64,000 nucleotides of DNA from Verpa conica (GCA_033030425.1 JAUFSD010000001.1:2046001-2110000); one strand, 5' to 3'; shown: positions 10,986 to 23,150, numbered from the stretch's first letter. The notes: generated by a model not told the origin, from the letters alone. Numbers and translations are program-made.

Positions 10986-13456
10986 ATGAGGCCATCATCA
11001 TCAGAAGCCCTCAACCAGGGTGCTGTAGGAACCGGTGGAAGGTCAAGGAAATCGTCGAGCGCTGACCCGACAATGACACCTGGCTTCGCTGGCCCTAGCT
11101 CTGCTGTTGGAGAAGAACAGCACCACCCGTCGATGACCTATTTCCTTGCGGACGAAGCTACTGTGAATGCCTTGGCGGTAGGTTCTCCTAGTAGTAGTGG
11201 GACTTTTGGAGTTAGAAGTTTGAACACTCTGGAGGGACCGGATTCTACCCGTCAACGAAAGGGGTCATTTATGTCGACGGTATCGACAGAATATTCCCGG
11301 CAGTCTCGGGATGATAGTGGAGATGATGACGACGAAGGAGAAGGAAATGATGATGACGGAGATAGGGCTCTTGACGAACGTTCGGTGGCATCTTTTCAAT
11401 CTTCCGTCCACCTAGGGTTAGGCTCTATAGCACGTCCGCCACAGGAACTCTTGTCACAGCCTTTAACACCTATCTTGGGTCCATCACCGGATCCGCAAGG
11501 TACACCATCACGAAGTCCTTCTGGAATTTCCTACAGGTCTGAAGAGGAAGTTATGAGTGAATCGGCAGAAGAGGGGGCTTCTGGAGAGAACTTCGAGAAG
11601 TCTTTATCACTTGATGTATCAGTTGCTCCACAACTTATTATGCCAGAGATTACGATTCCGAGCAGGAGACCTTTTACGGCACGAGGGAAGAATATCGGGA
11701 GGCTCAAGGTGCTGATTGCTGGTGATTCTGGTAGGTTGCTTTTATATACTTATCTATTTTTACTACAGCTCATGGACTTGCTGACAGTTCTCATTAGGCA
11801 TTGGAAAAACCTCATTGATCAAATCCATCGTACAGGCTTCTGAGGACATCGTTCATGTCGATCCAATATCTATCAGCGGTTTATTATCAGGGTCTCGTAG
11901 CGGCTCTTCATCTTATTTCCCTATGAATAACCGTACAAGCGGTGAGAGCACAAGAAATATCTCGGAGATCTATGCAAGCACTCGGCCATACCCGCACTGG
12001 TGGTCAGAGCTCGACGACAGTAAAATTTTACGGAGAAAGAAATTTAAACATGGAATTGAGGAACAGATATTAGAACGAAATTTATGTTTTGTAGATACTC
12101 CAGGCTATGGATCTGGTACTTCGGTATGTTCTCCTTATCACTAATATCTTTGGTCAATATCCCTGTCGTAAAATCTTATAGATTGCCTTGAATGAACCAG
12201 TGCATTGTATTTAAGGCTAACAGAAGAGCTACTTCTAGTTCCTCGAATGCATCGAACCTGTTGTACGATACGTTGAGGCCCAAATGGAACGCACACGTGC
12301 TATTGTGAATGGTGGAGATGGAGAATTGCTTTCCTTGCTTTCAGGAAACGGAACGCCACAGGTTGATATCGTGTTTTATGTCATCCTCCACAGTGAGTTT
12401 TTATTCATAAACGCATTTACTAGCTTTGTGCTGATATTGCGTGTAGGGCTCAAACCAGTCGACATCGAGTTCATTCGGCGTCTATCGCCGTTCACTAGTG
12501 TTTTACCAATAATAGCAAAGGCGGATACATTAACTTCCCAACAAATCAATAGCCTCAAACTATCGATCCTGAATGAACTTGTCGCAGCAGGCATTCGTCC
12601 TTTCCTGTTTGGAAAGTCATATGGCGATGTTGCTCATAGTTTATCTGACTCAACACCGTGCGCACCTTTTGCAATATCATCAGCGCTTTCAAGCGATGCT
12701 GAAAACATGGATGCCAGTTTACTCATGTCGCCGGATTATGTGGCGCCTTTGGTTGGCTCTGAAATCGACGAGCTCGTAAGACATGTATTTGATCCAGATA
12801 GTACCTCCTGGTTGAAACACGCATCGGCAAAGAAATATCTTCAGTGGGTGGCATCCTTATCTGTATCTACTTCCTCTGCTCTGGCATGTGCGTCCCATAT
12901 GGGGTCACCAAGACCTAGTGGGGGGTCATCATTGTCTTCTTCGGCGTTGCTATCTGCCTCCAATACGAGCTTGGTACACATCTCAGCTAGTCCTTTAGCA
13001 GCAAATAACTTCGCCCTCGCCAGGGTTGCAGATCATACCCAACGTGAGGAACGACTAGCGCAAGTTCGGCTCACAAGGTGGGCTCACGAACTACAACGTA
13101 GCGTCAAAGCGGAACGTGACCGCTATGAGAGATTGGCTAGAGGAGAGAGAGCTATATGGCTCACAGAGAGGCTAGGCGAGTGCATAGCTGATGGCCAGCT
13201 GGTGCCTGCTTCTAGGGCGACAATGCCGCTCGCGAAGTCGTCGGCGAGCTCCTTGCAAGATGTAGGCGGGGTGAATCCGAGGGATCCACTAGGCATCCTG
13301 GCGCTGAATGAGATGGTCCGTCGTAGGGCCATTGTTTTACTAAGAATTGCAGGGTATGGTGGGTTTGTCGGGTTTGTCGGTGTGTGGGCATTGAGGCACT
13401 GGGGAGGACTTCCAGAATGGCTATATATCCCGGTTCAACAAAAAGGATTGTGCTAG
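10986..13456 (+). CDS. Septin-like P-loop GTPase with C-terminal hydrophobic segment, 744 aa, four exons
   Basis: Exons 10986-11730, 11798-12123, 12239-12392 and 12447-13456. The first about 230 residues are disordered and acidic. The G domain starts at RLKVLIAGDSGIGKTSLIKS; the P-loop GDSGIGKT is split by intron 1. G3 is FVDTPGYG and G4 is IIAKADTL. LKPVDIEFIRRLSPFTSVLP matches the septin signature region. The C-terminal part has a basic helical stretch (HTQREERLAQVRLTRWAHEL) and ends in a hydrophobic segment (IVLLRIAGYGGFVGFVGVWA) that could be a membrane anchor. Canonical septins usually lack this, so it belongs with the divergent septin-like fungal proteins rather than the Cdc3/10/11/12 core. 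The third intron is 54 bases without a stop; retention would add 18 residues, but the spliced form matches septins better. Confidence 0.85.
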
Positions 13457-14624
13457 ATGCCTGATTTAAGGTTGAAACACAGTATAAGACCGAATGAGAT
13501 ATTTTCATGGAATTTATCACTATTTTTCTTTTGTTTCGCCAGACTCATGTTTGGTAACTAAGGTGGATTGTGAAGTTCGTCCTTTTTCTAATTTTTTTTG
13601 GTTTGGATTTGATTGGTGTCTTCTTTTGTTTCTTACCACCTAACTACATAACTTCCCCTGCCTGCCTGCTACCACACCTACGGGCCCCCTCAATAACTTA
13701 CTCCATCCTAAGCACCTCGCGCCAAAACACTCCTCCCTTGCTACAACAACCACCACACGTACTCTTCTTTCTTCTATTACCTTCTCCCCGCCCCTCCCCT
13801 CTAGCCTGTTAACTTTCTGCTTCTATAAGAAAAGTGAAAGTTTTGCATGTGCTTCTGTTTTCCTAAGGCATTGCTAGGGGTTATGTTGAAAAACTATATC
13901 CAGCAGCCACAGAAAACCAGCAGGGAAGGTTTGTCAAGGAAGTTGTGATTTTATAATGATGCATCTAAGAAGTTAATGAATGAAAGAAAAACTAAACGAG
14001 AATATAATTGGAACAAGGAATTAGTCGGTTTTTTTTGTTTCTAACTTCTCACTGTTAATGTTGTTTCCCTCATGCATACCTATCCCATGTCTCTTTCGAT
14101 TTCCATTAAATAAGTAGAAGGGGGGTTAATTTTATATTCTATTCTATTTATTCATATTCTTTGGCTATTTGTTTTTAGTTCTGGGTAAAGAATTTACATA
14201 GCTGTTTCTCTGCTTCTTGTAGTATTTTGGACATAGATATTTTAGGTATAGAGAATGGCATAATGGGTCTCTTTTGTTAATATTGACTTTTGTTACTAGG
14301 CTTGGCAACTAAACGAAAGTTGTGTCAATTTCAATCTTCTTATTCAGTCACGTAATTCTACCACGGATCTCTAGATTACTTGTATTATGCGGGAACATAA
14401 AACCTTTCTCGATGTCCCTTAAGGAATTAGGGGTATTGTTACTCTAATATCAATAGTTACGTAAGTGACCTTTAGTATTGGCTGCCTTAACTCGTTTTTA
14501 CAGTACTCTGGCTTGGTTGGTTGCTATTCGAGAAACTTGTATTTAAGATGCTATAAGTGATAAATTATGACTAGTCCTATATTGATTTTGCGTGCTTCGA
14601 AGATACTAAGACGAGTCTCAATCT
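13457..14624. other. Intergenic AT-rich sequence
   Basis: 3' flank of the septin-like gene followed by AT-rich DNA. A C-rich open frame at 13570-13812 is low complexity and unsupported. Nothing else seen. Confidence 0.4.
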
Positions 14625-15241
14625 TATTGTCGGGTGTCAAATTTAAGCGAACATCAACATCTCCTTTTGATGCTACCACTCTAGATGATCTATAATAACC
14701 ACAAAAAATGCTATAAATTCAAAATAAAAATATAAAGGGCTCTGTGCTCCTTAGTTATCAAAACTACCCCATCTACACTAGAAAACATGGTTTTTACCAA
14801 AGGCTAAAAACCCCGGAAAACTACAATTCCTCAACACTCCATGGTTTCTGCCCAGAATCTCTCTATATTATACCTTGGTATTCTATCAGTACTTTATTAC
14901 TTATCACCACTAGAATTAAACTCTAGGGGTGATAGTTATTTTTGTTAGAGATCTCACCTAGTAGGTAAGCATATCATCAATTTGCCTTATTCATAAGCTT
15001 AAAAATGCTTCTATATAAGCTATTGCCACCTATGAACTTTATTCAACATTTGATTTTACTAGTATACTATATTTTTTTTTTTTTTTTTTTTTTATATCAA
15101 GCGATTTTATTGTTCTGGGTACAAAATCTGGTATGCAGTATAAACTATGACCTATAGTATACTATATTTGTTGGTACTGGTATTATATGTCTCTTTTGTC
15201 CTGGTGTTGCAATGTTCGCTTAAATTTGACACCCGACAATA
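14625..15241. mobile_element. MITE-like DNA transposon with near-perfect 28-30 bp terminal inverted repeats
   Basis: 14625-14654 and 15212-15241 are perfect inverted repeats of each other. The arm begins TTGTCGGGTGTCAAATTTAA and continues to GCGAACAT. Both outer ends are flanked by TA, so the true element is probably 14627-15239 with a TA target duplication, as in the Tc1/mariner/pogo group. The 617-base interior has no transposase frame, so it is non-autonomous. A poly(A)-tailed insertion with its own direct repeats sits inside it (15060-15169). Confidence 0.8.
15060..15169 (-). mobile_element. Poly(A)-tailed retrocopy nested in the MITE
   Basis: TAGTATACTATATTT occurs at 15060-15074 and again at 15155-15169. 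Between them, read on the minus strand, is about 60 bases ending in AATAAAA (15105-15111 on plus), a short spacer and a run of 22 A (15072-15093). A polyadenylation signal 12-15 bases before a poly(A) tract, within a 13-15 bp target duplication, is the structure of a 5'-truncated processed retrocopy of an mRNA 3' end or a SINE. The source gene is not in the window. Confidence 0.7.
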
Positions 15242-15510
15242 CTAATATCTCGCTTCTACTCTAATTTCAGAGTCCCCCGATATTGACAGATATTATGTGA
15301 TCCGTGCACACTTTTACTAGGCCAAAGATCAATACCCTGATTAATCGGACCCGTATGAATGTCATTAGTAGTTTCTTGCAAAGTCTAAAATAAATATCCG
15401 CTTTAAAAAATAGCTAATTTTTGTGACTGGTTATCCTAAACTTAATCAGCTCTAGGCTATTACGCCCAATTTAATCTGTTGAAAATAAATAGCTTATATG
15501 GTGAAAACCC

Positions 15511-15578
15511 CGTATACTACATGTGAATGAACGAATGAATTAATCATAAGTACAAAAGTATAATCGTATACTACATGT
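15511..15578 (-). repeat. Short tailed insertion, copy B, with 14-bp direct repeats
   Basis: A 40-base insert (15525-15564) lies between two perfect copies of CGTATACTACATGT (15511-15524 and 15565-15578). On the minus strand the insert contains the core GTACTTATGATTAATTCATT and then a CGTTCATTC tail. It shares the core and tail with copies at 2449, 47914 and 62498, while the flanking repeats differ at each site. Confidence 0.7.
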
Positions 15579-15950
15579 AAGTTGCTTAGAGTAACACAAT
15601 CCCGGAGATGTCCCACCCGTCAATACCGACTTAGAACAGCTCAGGGCTGGAAGTATTTATATATTAACAACTTGAAAACTGGTGATTTAGATATATTTCT
15701 AACGTGGAGGGGGGGGGAGTCGTCAAAACAGTAATTCAAGGAAGTTTTTTAATCTACTTCCATTAAATATTAGGTTTCATAGGCGAAGCTCAAAACTACA
15801 TGTAGCTTGGGTTTTCTAGCGCCTAACTTATGTATTAGAAGTCAAACGTATCGGTGAGTGATTTTTCATGAATACATAGAACCTCTAGGAACTTAAAAAA
15901 CTAACTCAGCGAGCCCTAATATAGAAACTAATTCAGCAGCAGGCTGAAGT

Positions 15951-16140
15951 TACATCTCACTATAACAAACACCAAGAATTCAGCTAATTTTATTACAGTA
16001 AGTTTTCCGAAGATATCCCTTATAGCAAGGGTGGAAAAATTTAAGTGCACATGGGAAAAGTTTCTTACACCAATTTTTTTCTTATAGTCAGGCAGATTTC
16101 TTATAGCGAGGTTTCTTATAGCAAGGTACGGCTATACGTA
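15951..16140. mobile_element. Degraded short TIR element (pogo/mariner-like ends)
   Basis: The left end has CTCACTATAACAAAC (15956-15970). The right end has TTTCTTATAGCGAGG (about 16097-16111) and TTTCTTATAGCAAGG (about 16112-16125). Their reverse complement is an imperfect match to the left end, with the CTCGCTATAA type of motif seen at mariner/pogo-like ends. The intervening 130 bases hold further TTATAGCAAGG copies and no gene. The edges are uncertain. Confidence 0.4.
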
Positions 16141-17815
16141 AAGGTTTAAAGGCCTAGGCAGGAATCAAAAGGAGCAAAATAGAGAAGTTCATGGGATGGG
16201 CACTAAAATTAAAGAGACCAAACCTTTCAGGCTTTATGATCCGAGTGTTTCGGGAAAATTCGGTAGCAATATTTTCAACTAATTTATTTTATAGTCTGGG
16301 TTATGATTTCGAGCCCGGTAGCCGCGTTGAGCGGACCCTCCCCCCCTGATATTTCGGGACCCGATGGAACCGACCATCCCCACGATCTTCTCCATGGCCA
16401 GTTACATCTTATCGACGACATCACCGATAACAGGCTGCAGGTACACATGGGGTTACCCGGGCTATTCTATACATATACAATCGGCTGGCTCTTCAGCCCA
16501 TTTATGTGCCCACTCACGGCTTAAGTTCCTGTATACTAAAGCTATACATAGGCTTTTATTTTAGGACCTGATGTCCTCGCTATTATGTAACTAAAACATG
16601 GGACTTTTGGTTGGGAAGGGCATAGGAGTTATACTACATACTTGCAAGTAGCCATTGGGGTAACCAAGAACATACGCGTGGGGCATACCCTGAGCGGTGA
16701 GAATTTCTCTTAATCTATATGTATTAACCTTCTTGAGGTGGGTTGGAATATGAATACAAAAATGTAGGACTGCCAGTATATCATTTTACTACTCAGCTAC
16801 CCTTCATGTTCGCTCACTCTAAAACTTACATTTATTACTTTCAAGATCAAAATTTTGTTCGGTTGGGCTATGCAATGTTGCTATGTTTTCTCCTATGAGA
16901 AGGGGCTTTTGGGCTAACCGTTTACTTGCTAGATTTGGGGGACTCCGATCTCGCTTCTATGCAGGATCTTTATTGCGAATAGGGCCTTCCTTGCAGATTT
17001 GGTAGGTTGTACGAGGGTTTGTTTGACCTCAGGGAGTTTGAAATTTTATCACTTGTGAAATGATTTCCGGCTAAAAGGGGAATTTGTCAATCGTTTATGT
17101 GCTGCAGCATACCATTTTCCTGAGTGTATTTACGAGGCCAATAGAAGGGGGGGTCTTTTTTTATTTATTTTCCACGTAAAAGGCACACGACTCAATGTTG
17201 TGCACCCCACGGCTGAATCCGAGGTTTATGATAGACGTTTATCGTTTTACCCACACGAGCCACAGAAGGTAAAGATAAAGGTTAACATGTGGTATAGGCA
17301 TCACGAATTACGTTGCCCCAATGCTTGCCGGTTGGGGGGGTTGTTTTTTTATTTACCACCAGCCGGCACAACTTCCTACGAATAACTCCAGGTTGTGTTG
17401 CGGAAGGAGGAGGAGGCGTTCCCTGAGAGTTGAAATTCACCGCTTAGCTCAGTCTAATGCGGTGTGCGGTCCACAGTGCGAAGTTTGTAGCTGCACTTGA
17501 CATACAGGTCTTTTCTAAGAAGGCGTCATCCAGAATAGTTGCTCACGCGGTGGAGTATCATGGTAAAACTACCGGAACGGCTTTCTATAGCTTAAAATCA
17601 AGCGCTACCTTGGATAATATATGTATGCAGTTCTCGGAGAGTCGGGATTAGATACCTTGTCGTAGAGGTTACTCCGAGAAGGGCGAATAGCCATCTTTAG
17701 AGGAAGAAGCTATGCGCTGTTGTACGAAGTGAGGTAGCATTCATTACTCTCTACTATAGCTGGTACAGTCATACAGCACAAAAGAGGCCAACCACTGTTC
17801 GAAACCAAGCCAGAA

Positions 17816-17850
17816 TGAGGTGGAGGTGGTGGAGGTGGTGGAGGTGGTCT
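17816..17850 (+). repeat. GGT/GGA trinucleotide microsatellite
   Basis: A GGTGGAGGT-type tandem run of about 33 bases in non-coding DNA. Poly-C runs of nine to ten bases follow at about 18020 and 18083. Confidence 0.85.
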
Positions 17851-18537
17851 CGCTTTCATCTGGAGTTTAGGACCCGCCCGGCTGCTGTGTAAGCCACCCT
17901 ATTGAAAACCAGGCATGCTGCCGCTCAGACATTCCACAGCATCTAGAGAAAGTGAGCACTGTGCGGATAGAGGTCTGTCTATATGGTGTGGTGAATTATC
18001 GCGGAAAAGGTGGAGGACTCCCCCCCCCCGATCGCCTGCTTGCGCCTTATGATTGGCCATATCCCCTGATATTGATTTATCCCCCCCCCCCACCCTCTTG
18101 GTCTACGTTCCGGCCTGCCTCAGCTCCTCAACTTCTCGCCCACACAGTTGACAGGTAGAAGAACCACTGTGGTCCTCCCATCTGATGCATCGACGCGATC
18201 GCGGCCGTCGCTTGTAGTTGCTGTCAACACTACTTTTTCTTTGGATACATACATTAGCGGGCTAACCTTTTTTTTTTCTAAGTGAAAAAAAAAGAACTTC
18301 ATCGCATTCATAAAAAGTGAGCACGGCGTTGCTTTTTCTACTATTACGCCTGCGGCCCACACGCGGGCTCAACCTCCAAAAACTCGAATTCACCTTCTCT
18401 GCCTCGATCGTCGCCGTCGCCCTCTTGCTCACTATCGTTATCGTTCACCCTCCAGTCGTTACCACGACCTCACACTACTACAACCTGCTATCACCTCTTT
18501 GTCAATATCGCAATAAACATACGAACTTCGGCGAAAT

Positions 18538-20788
18538 ATGAGTTCCGATGGCCCCTCTCCATGGTCCCTCCATGACCCTGTAGCGGTTCCAGGGGAAGAT
18601 TTTTCAAATTTTTTCAACTTCAGTGGTATTCAGATAGATATGCCATCATCGGCCTTTGATCCGCCAGGCCGCGACGATGGTGATGGCGATGATGATACGC
18701 ACAGTCAACACACCGCCATGGATACCGATTTTCCTAGCACAGATAATTTGGTAGGAAAGGAACACCAACTTTTAGGCGCCGAAGATATGCTAGGGATGCA
18801 GTTTCACGATTTAAATACTATGGGACAGTCGCGGCAACAGCATGGACATCATAGTATGCACCACCACAATATGATCCCGCCGACACCTTCGAGTATCGAC
18901 CTTCAAACAGGACTTCCTCACTCATATACCCACAGTATGGAGGCCGATATCATGATGGACAGGTTCAATAATATGAGGGATGAACAGGTAATTTATCGAT
19001 AAGAAACCATTTTAATCTCTATTAATGGTCACTAACGTATTTTTTTCCTCTTCTAAAAAGATACTATTCACACCACTTGTCTCACCGGCAGTTACGCCTC
19101 TCGACACAGATTTCATCCAGCATATGCCTTCATTCAAAATACCCGAGTATTTTAGTCCATTGACATCCCCGGCTCTTGACGCCCACCAACATAGGAGTCA
19201 CATGCCAAATCCTCATATGGTCCACTCACATCACTCGCAATCAGCATCCCCTATCGACCCCAAGGATTCTCCTAATATCAACAGAAAGGTAAACGCTGGG
19301 CGCCGAAAATCAACTACATCCCGGAATCCAGCACGTGTAGTTCGCGAGTCGCCGAGCATGAAGCCACAGAGGAAAAAAGCGCCGCCACAATTGGCATCTA
19401 CTCTGGAGCTGACAAGTGCGCTCATGCAGCAACCTCTAACCCCCTCGCACCGGAATTCACATAAAAATGGCTCCGGGCTCCCCCAGTTTCACTCAAGTCG
19501 TGACACTTCCTCGAACGAATCAGTATCTCCAGAGCCGCTACCAGATGTGCTCATGCCTCCCCCCCCTCGTGCTACTCGCTCGCCAAATATCCATCCAGTA
19601 GATGGGGGGAACGGAAGTATACCGGGGGCACCAGCAACACCGGCTTCATTGATGAAGCTTCAAAAGACTAACTTGCCAACGGAGGACATACCGCCTATAG
19701 CAATGGATACGTCAGATTTTCTAAATGGTGATGTTGAGCGGATTATGGGGGATATTGGGATAAAAGCAGGAAGTTCAATGCCACATGAAGATGAACAACC
19801 GACCCCTACCATCTGCACCAAGGCCGGGTCTTCAACTTCAAATCTGAAATTAGGAGAACAGCAATGGAGAAGTCCAATGCTAGGCGCCCAGACACCTGCT
19901 AGTTCATCGAGTGGAAAAAGGATAGCCAAGCCTAGTGGCCGTGGTGGGAAACGTGGGAGTGTATGTTCTAGTCCTGCACTACAACCGAAGATATCCCCGA
20001 GCATAAAGCCTTTACTGCCTCAAGGTAAGACTTTTTTTCACCTTAGCAAAAATGGCAGACCCAGAGAGGACAAAGCAGTAGGTTTCGTGGCAAAATTCAA
20101 CGAGATGCATGAAGAACTATGGTTGTTTGTGCGGACGAATGTGCTACATCTTTACCTACTATGTTTGAGTTTATTCTACAAATGACGGTTATGGTTATTC
20201 TGCATTGTCTGAAAACTACTCTGAATAAACTTTAGCAAGTGGGTGGTAGATGTACCGTACGAACACTCATAGTCCTCCACCTTCTCGTGGGCTTTAGCCA
20301 CGGAATCTGTCGCTGTCTCCCTTTGGTCTGACTCTTCTATAAACCACTCTCCAAAAAGGATGGATCTAACATACTCTGATCTTTTAGGGATGAATCCCGA
20401 GACATCCGCCCTCCTGCTGAAATCAAATTACCAGAATATTGTCGAGGGTAACCACAAGCAACTTGGTCTTTCATACCCCGCCGACCTTTCGACAAACCTG
20501 ACATCAAAACGCACTAGTCACAAGATTGCAGAACAGGGGAGACGAAATAGGATTAATAATGCTCTGGCTGAGATTGCTGCTTTGTTGCCGCATAATAGCG
20601 GAAATAGGTCCGATGGTAGTAGTAGTGCTGCTGCTGCTGCGGCAGCGGCGGCGGCACAGGCGAGTAAAGCAAGCACCGTGGAGAGTGCAATTGAGTATAT
20701 TAAGGAGCTACAGAGGGAATTGTCGGAAACAAGGGGAAAACTAGCGGAGGCGGAGAAACAACTTTCTGAGACGAAGTTGACGGAATAA
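18538..20788 (+). CDS. nuc-1: bHLH transcription factor of the NUC-1/Pho4 type, 604 aa, three exons
   Basis: Exons 18538-18987, 19061-20024 and 20388-20788. The C-terminal basic region KRTSHKIAEQGRRNRINNAL has the His-Glu-Arg spacing of CACGTG-binding bHLH proteins. The loop is long and low complexity, with serines and ten alanines, before helix 2 (STVESAIEYIKELQREL) and a short coiled coil. LLLKSNYQNIVEG and STNLTSKRTSHKIAEQ match the region before the bHLH in Neurospora NUC-1 as remembered. NUC-1 is the activator of phosphorus-acquisition genes, controlled by the Pho80/Pho85 (PREG/PGOV) kinase. The rest is disordered. The second intron (363 bases) is much longer than others here and is partly open in frame, but the protein continuity (LPQ-G-MNPETSALLL) and its CTAAC...TTTTAG end support removing it. 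Confidence 0.85.
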
Positions 20789-22189
20789 AGGACTAAAGAG
20801 AGGTTGTGAACAAAAAGGTAGGGTGTTTTAGGTGATCTTGCTTAATATCGAAAGGGGCGGCAATCTTTTTTATCTTTTACATTTCTCTTTTACATTTACA
20901 TTTAGGGTAGGGTCGTTTTGTTTCCAGGAGCATGATTTTGTCTAAAATTGTATCTGCCTAAAAAATTACTTATATTTTTTCTGCTTTTCCTTATACATTT
21001 TTGGATTTTGGATTTTGGATTTTTCTTTTTCTTTCTTGGATATAATTTGGCGATATAACGATATTTCGGACCTACAAGAGAAGGAGTGGGTTGGTGGCAC
21101 CTAGATAGTATTTTATTTTCTTGTACAAATTATTCTATGCAGATCAAATTAGTATTCCAACTTTGGTGAGCGTATCAGTTTGAGTTTATTGGGTTGTGAC
21201 TTAGGGTAATAGCACACTGTCCCCTACCATAGTGGGCTAACCCCCCCCCTCCTCTCTCCCCCGAACCACTAATTAAAGAATAGAGTTTCTGAATAATTTA
21301 AAAGTCCCTAGGTAGGTTGAATGCCATATTCTACGACTATTCTCGACCAGGCAAGCTTGGCCCTCAGTTTCCCGTAGGCCCGGTGCTTAGTAAGCACGAG
21401 CCAAGGACTGCTTTCCGTTCATAAAAACGCATGCGTGGAATATACTAGTACTCAAACATAATTCCGGGCAGCCGTGCCGGGATTCTGTACAAAATAGAGT
21501 ATAATCATTTTGATTCGTAAGTAGGAGCTATTCCTCTATAGTAAGATGAAGTACATAGTCATATCGAAACGAGAACACAGGGTTTACGACGTCCCCATCC
21601 CACAGCAGGCAGGGTTGCAAACAGGAAAGGGATGAAACGAGCTTAGGGATTGGAAGAGGAGACTTATAGCCATTCTAGGTACGACTTTGTCCATCGGAAT
21701 CTTACTATCTAGATAACCCCGGCGGGGATTCCCGACAAGACCGAACGGAACATGTGGAAATGATTGTACTTACAGAAAAAACACACCTTAGACATCGGTA
21801 TAGTACTATACCAAAAGAATAAGCACCCATGCAATATAATCATAATTAAACCTCTCTTAAGCTTTCTCCCTAAAGTTGTAGAATGCAAGCATGGATTCAG
21901 GTAATGTAGTATAGTAATCCGCTGCACGATCCCATTGTCGTAACCGCCAAGAAAGCGCGGAGCCTCACTACCGGCCAACCCTCCACTTCCATCAAAACAC
22001 CTATCACCAAACTGCCGACTCGCCGAAACTTGGACACGCACATCAACATCCCGACAACAAACACCAAAGCACACCATAATCCACTGCGTTCCCCCATCAA
22101 CTGCTAGCTATTACCACTGAATACCCTGCGATTTACAGCTTCATTGCCACCCCTTAACCCAAGTAGCCCCCCATACTTACGTACTCAAC
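20789..22189. other. Intergenic, 3' UTR and promoter sequence
   Basis: T-rich 3' flank, a C run at 21241-21249, then ordinary intergenic DNA. Minus-strand open frames at 21709-22100 have no recognisable content. No gene supported. Confidence 0.4.
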
Positions 22190-23150
22190 ATGGCTAGCTT
22201 CTTCAACTCCCCACCGCCACAACAGCAACCACAGTATGGTAACCCGAATAACTTACAATTTTATCAAAGTTCTTATGCAGATGCTGGACGGGGACCTGGA
22301 CAAGCAACGCCGCAGCAAGCTGGGTATGGGTTCGGTGGGATGGGCTCTATGGGCTCTATGGGCTCTATGGTTAGTGGCGGGTACAGTGGCAGCAGCGGAG
22401 GTGGTGGGGCAACGAGGGAGGGAGGGTTAGCACCTGGCTGGCTGGCTGCTTTTGGAACGGGAGGCTATGAGGATGAGCCACCACTGCTGGAGGAGTTAGG
22501 TATTAATTTTGGGCATATTAAGATGAAGGTTTGTGGCCTTGCTCCCTAATTGACCTCGGCGAGTTGGCAATAACAGCGGAGCACTGAGCTGATGGAACTG
22601 TATAGACTTTGGCAGTATTGAATCCTCTTACGAATGTTGATCAGCACATGATGGACGACAGTGACGTTGCAGGTCCCATCCTATTCTGCCTACTATTTGG
22701 TGCTTTCTTATTACTTGTATGTCTCCTTCATAAATCAATCTTAATCCCTACTAATAACCTCCCCCCTCTTAGTCCGGAAAGGTGCACTTCGGCTATATCT
22801 ATGGTGTTGCCCTCCTTGGTTCCATCTCACTACACCTGATTCTAAACCTTATGTCACCTCCTTCACACTCGCTAAACTATATCCGCTCAGCCTCCGTATT
22901 GGGGTACTGTCTCTTGCCGCTCGTATTTACATCTTTTGTCGGTGTCTTATACCCTATGAACGGGCCAATAGGATACTTCCACACCGCACTCACAATATCA
23001 TGGTGTACTTACTCAGCGAGCAATGTGTTCGTGAGCGTATTGAGAGTGAAGGATATGAGGTTGCTTGTAGCGTATCCTCTGGGACTTTTTTACAGTGTGT
23101 TTGGCATTATGGCGATTTTTGGGGGTAAGGCGGTTGGGGATGCTCTATAA
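22190..23150 (+). CDS. YIP1: Yip1-family Golgi membrane protein, 275 aa, three exons
   Basis: Exons 22190-22528, 22606-22716 and 22773-23150, all in phase 0. The cytosolic N-terminus is Pro/Gln/Gly-rich with a GSMGSMGSM repeat. It is followed by PPLLEELGINFGHIKMK and LAVLNPL, the hallmark entry to the Yip1 domain. FGYIYGVALLGS is also diagnostic. About five hydrophobic segments fill residues 135-275. Yip1/YIPF5 binds Ypt1 and Ypt31 Rab GTPases and acts in COPII vesicle formation and ER-Golgi traffic. Exon 3 opens SGKVHFGYIYG directly after a hydrophobic end of exon 2, which confirms the junction. Confidence 0.92.

Larger units (their letters stand above)
15242..18537. other. Accessory AT-rich intergenic block
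   Basis: Holds a short tailed insertion (15511-15578), a degraded TIR element (15951-16140) and simple repeats. A GC-richer island at 16300-16540 has two overlapping open frames of about 70 codons but no family resemblance. From about 18360 the sequence is CT-rich and is probably the leader of the bHLH gene. Confidence 0.4.

Noticed and set aside
20025..20185. Coding extension of exon 2 of the NUC-1-like gene
   Set aside because: It leads to a stop and separates the conserved LLLKSNYQNIVEG-bHLH part; splicing to 20388 restores it in phase.
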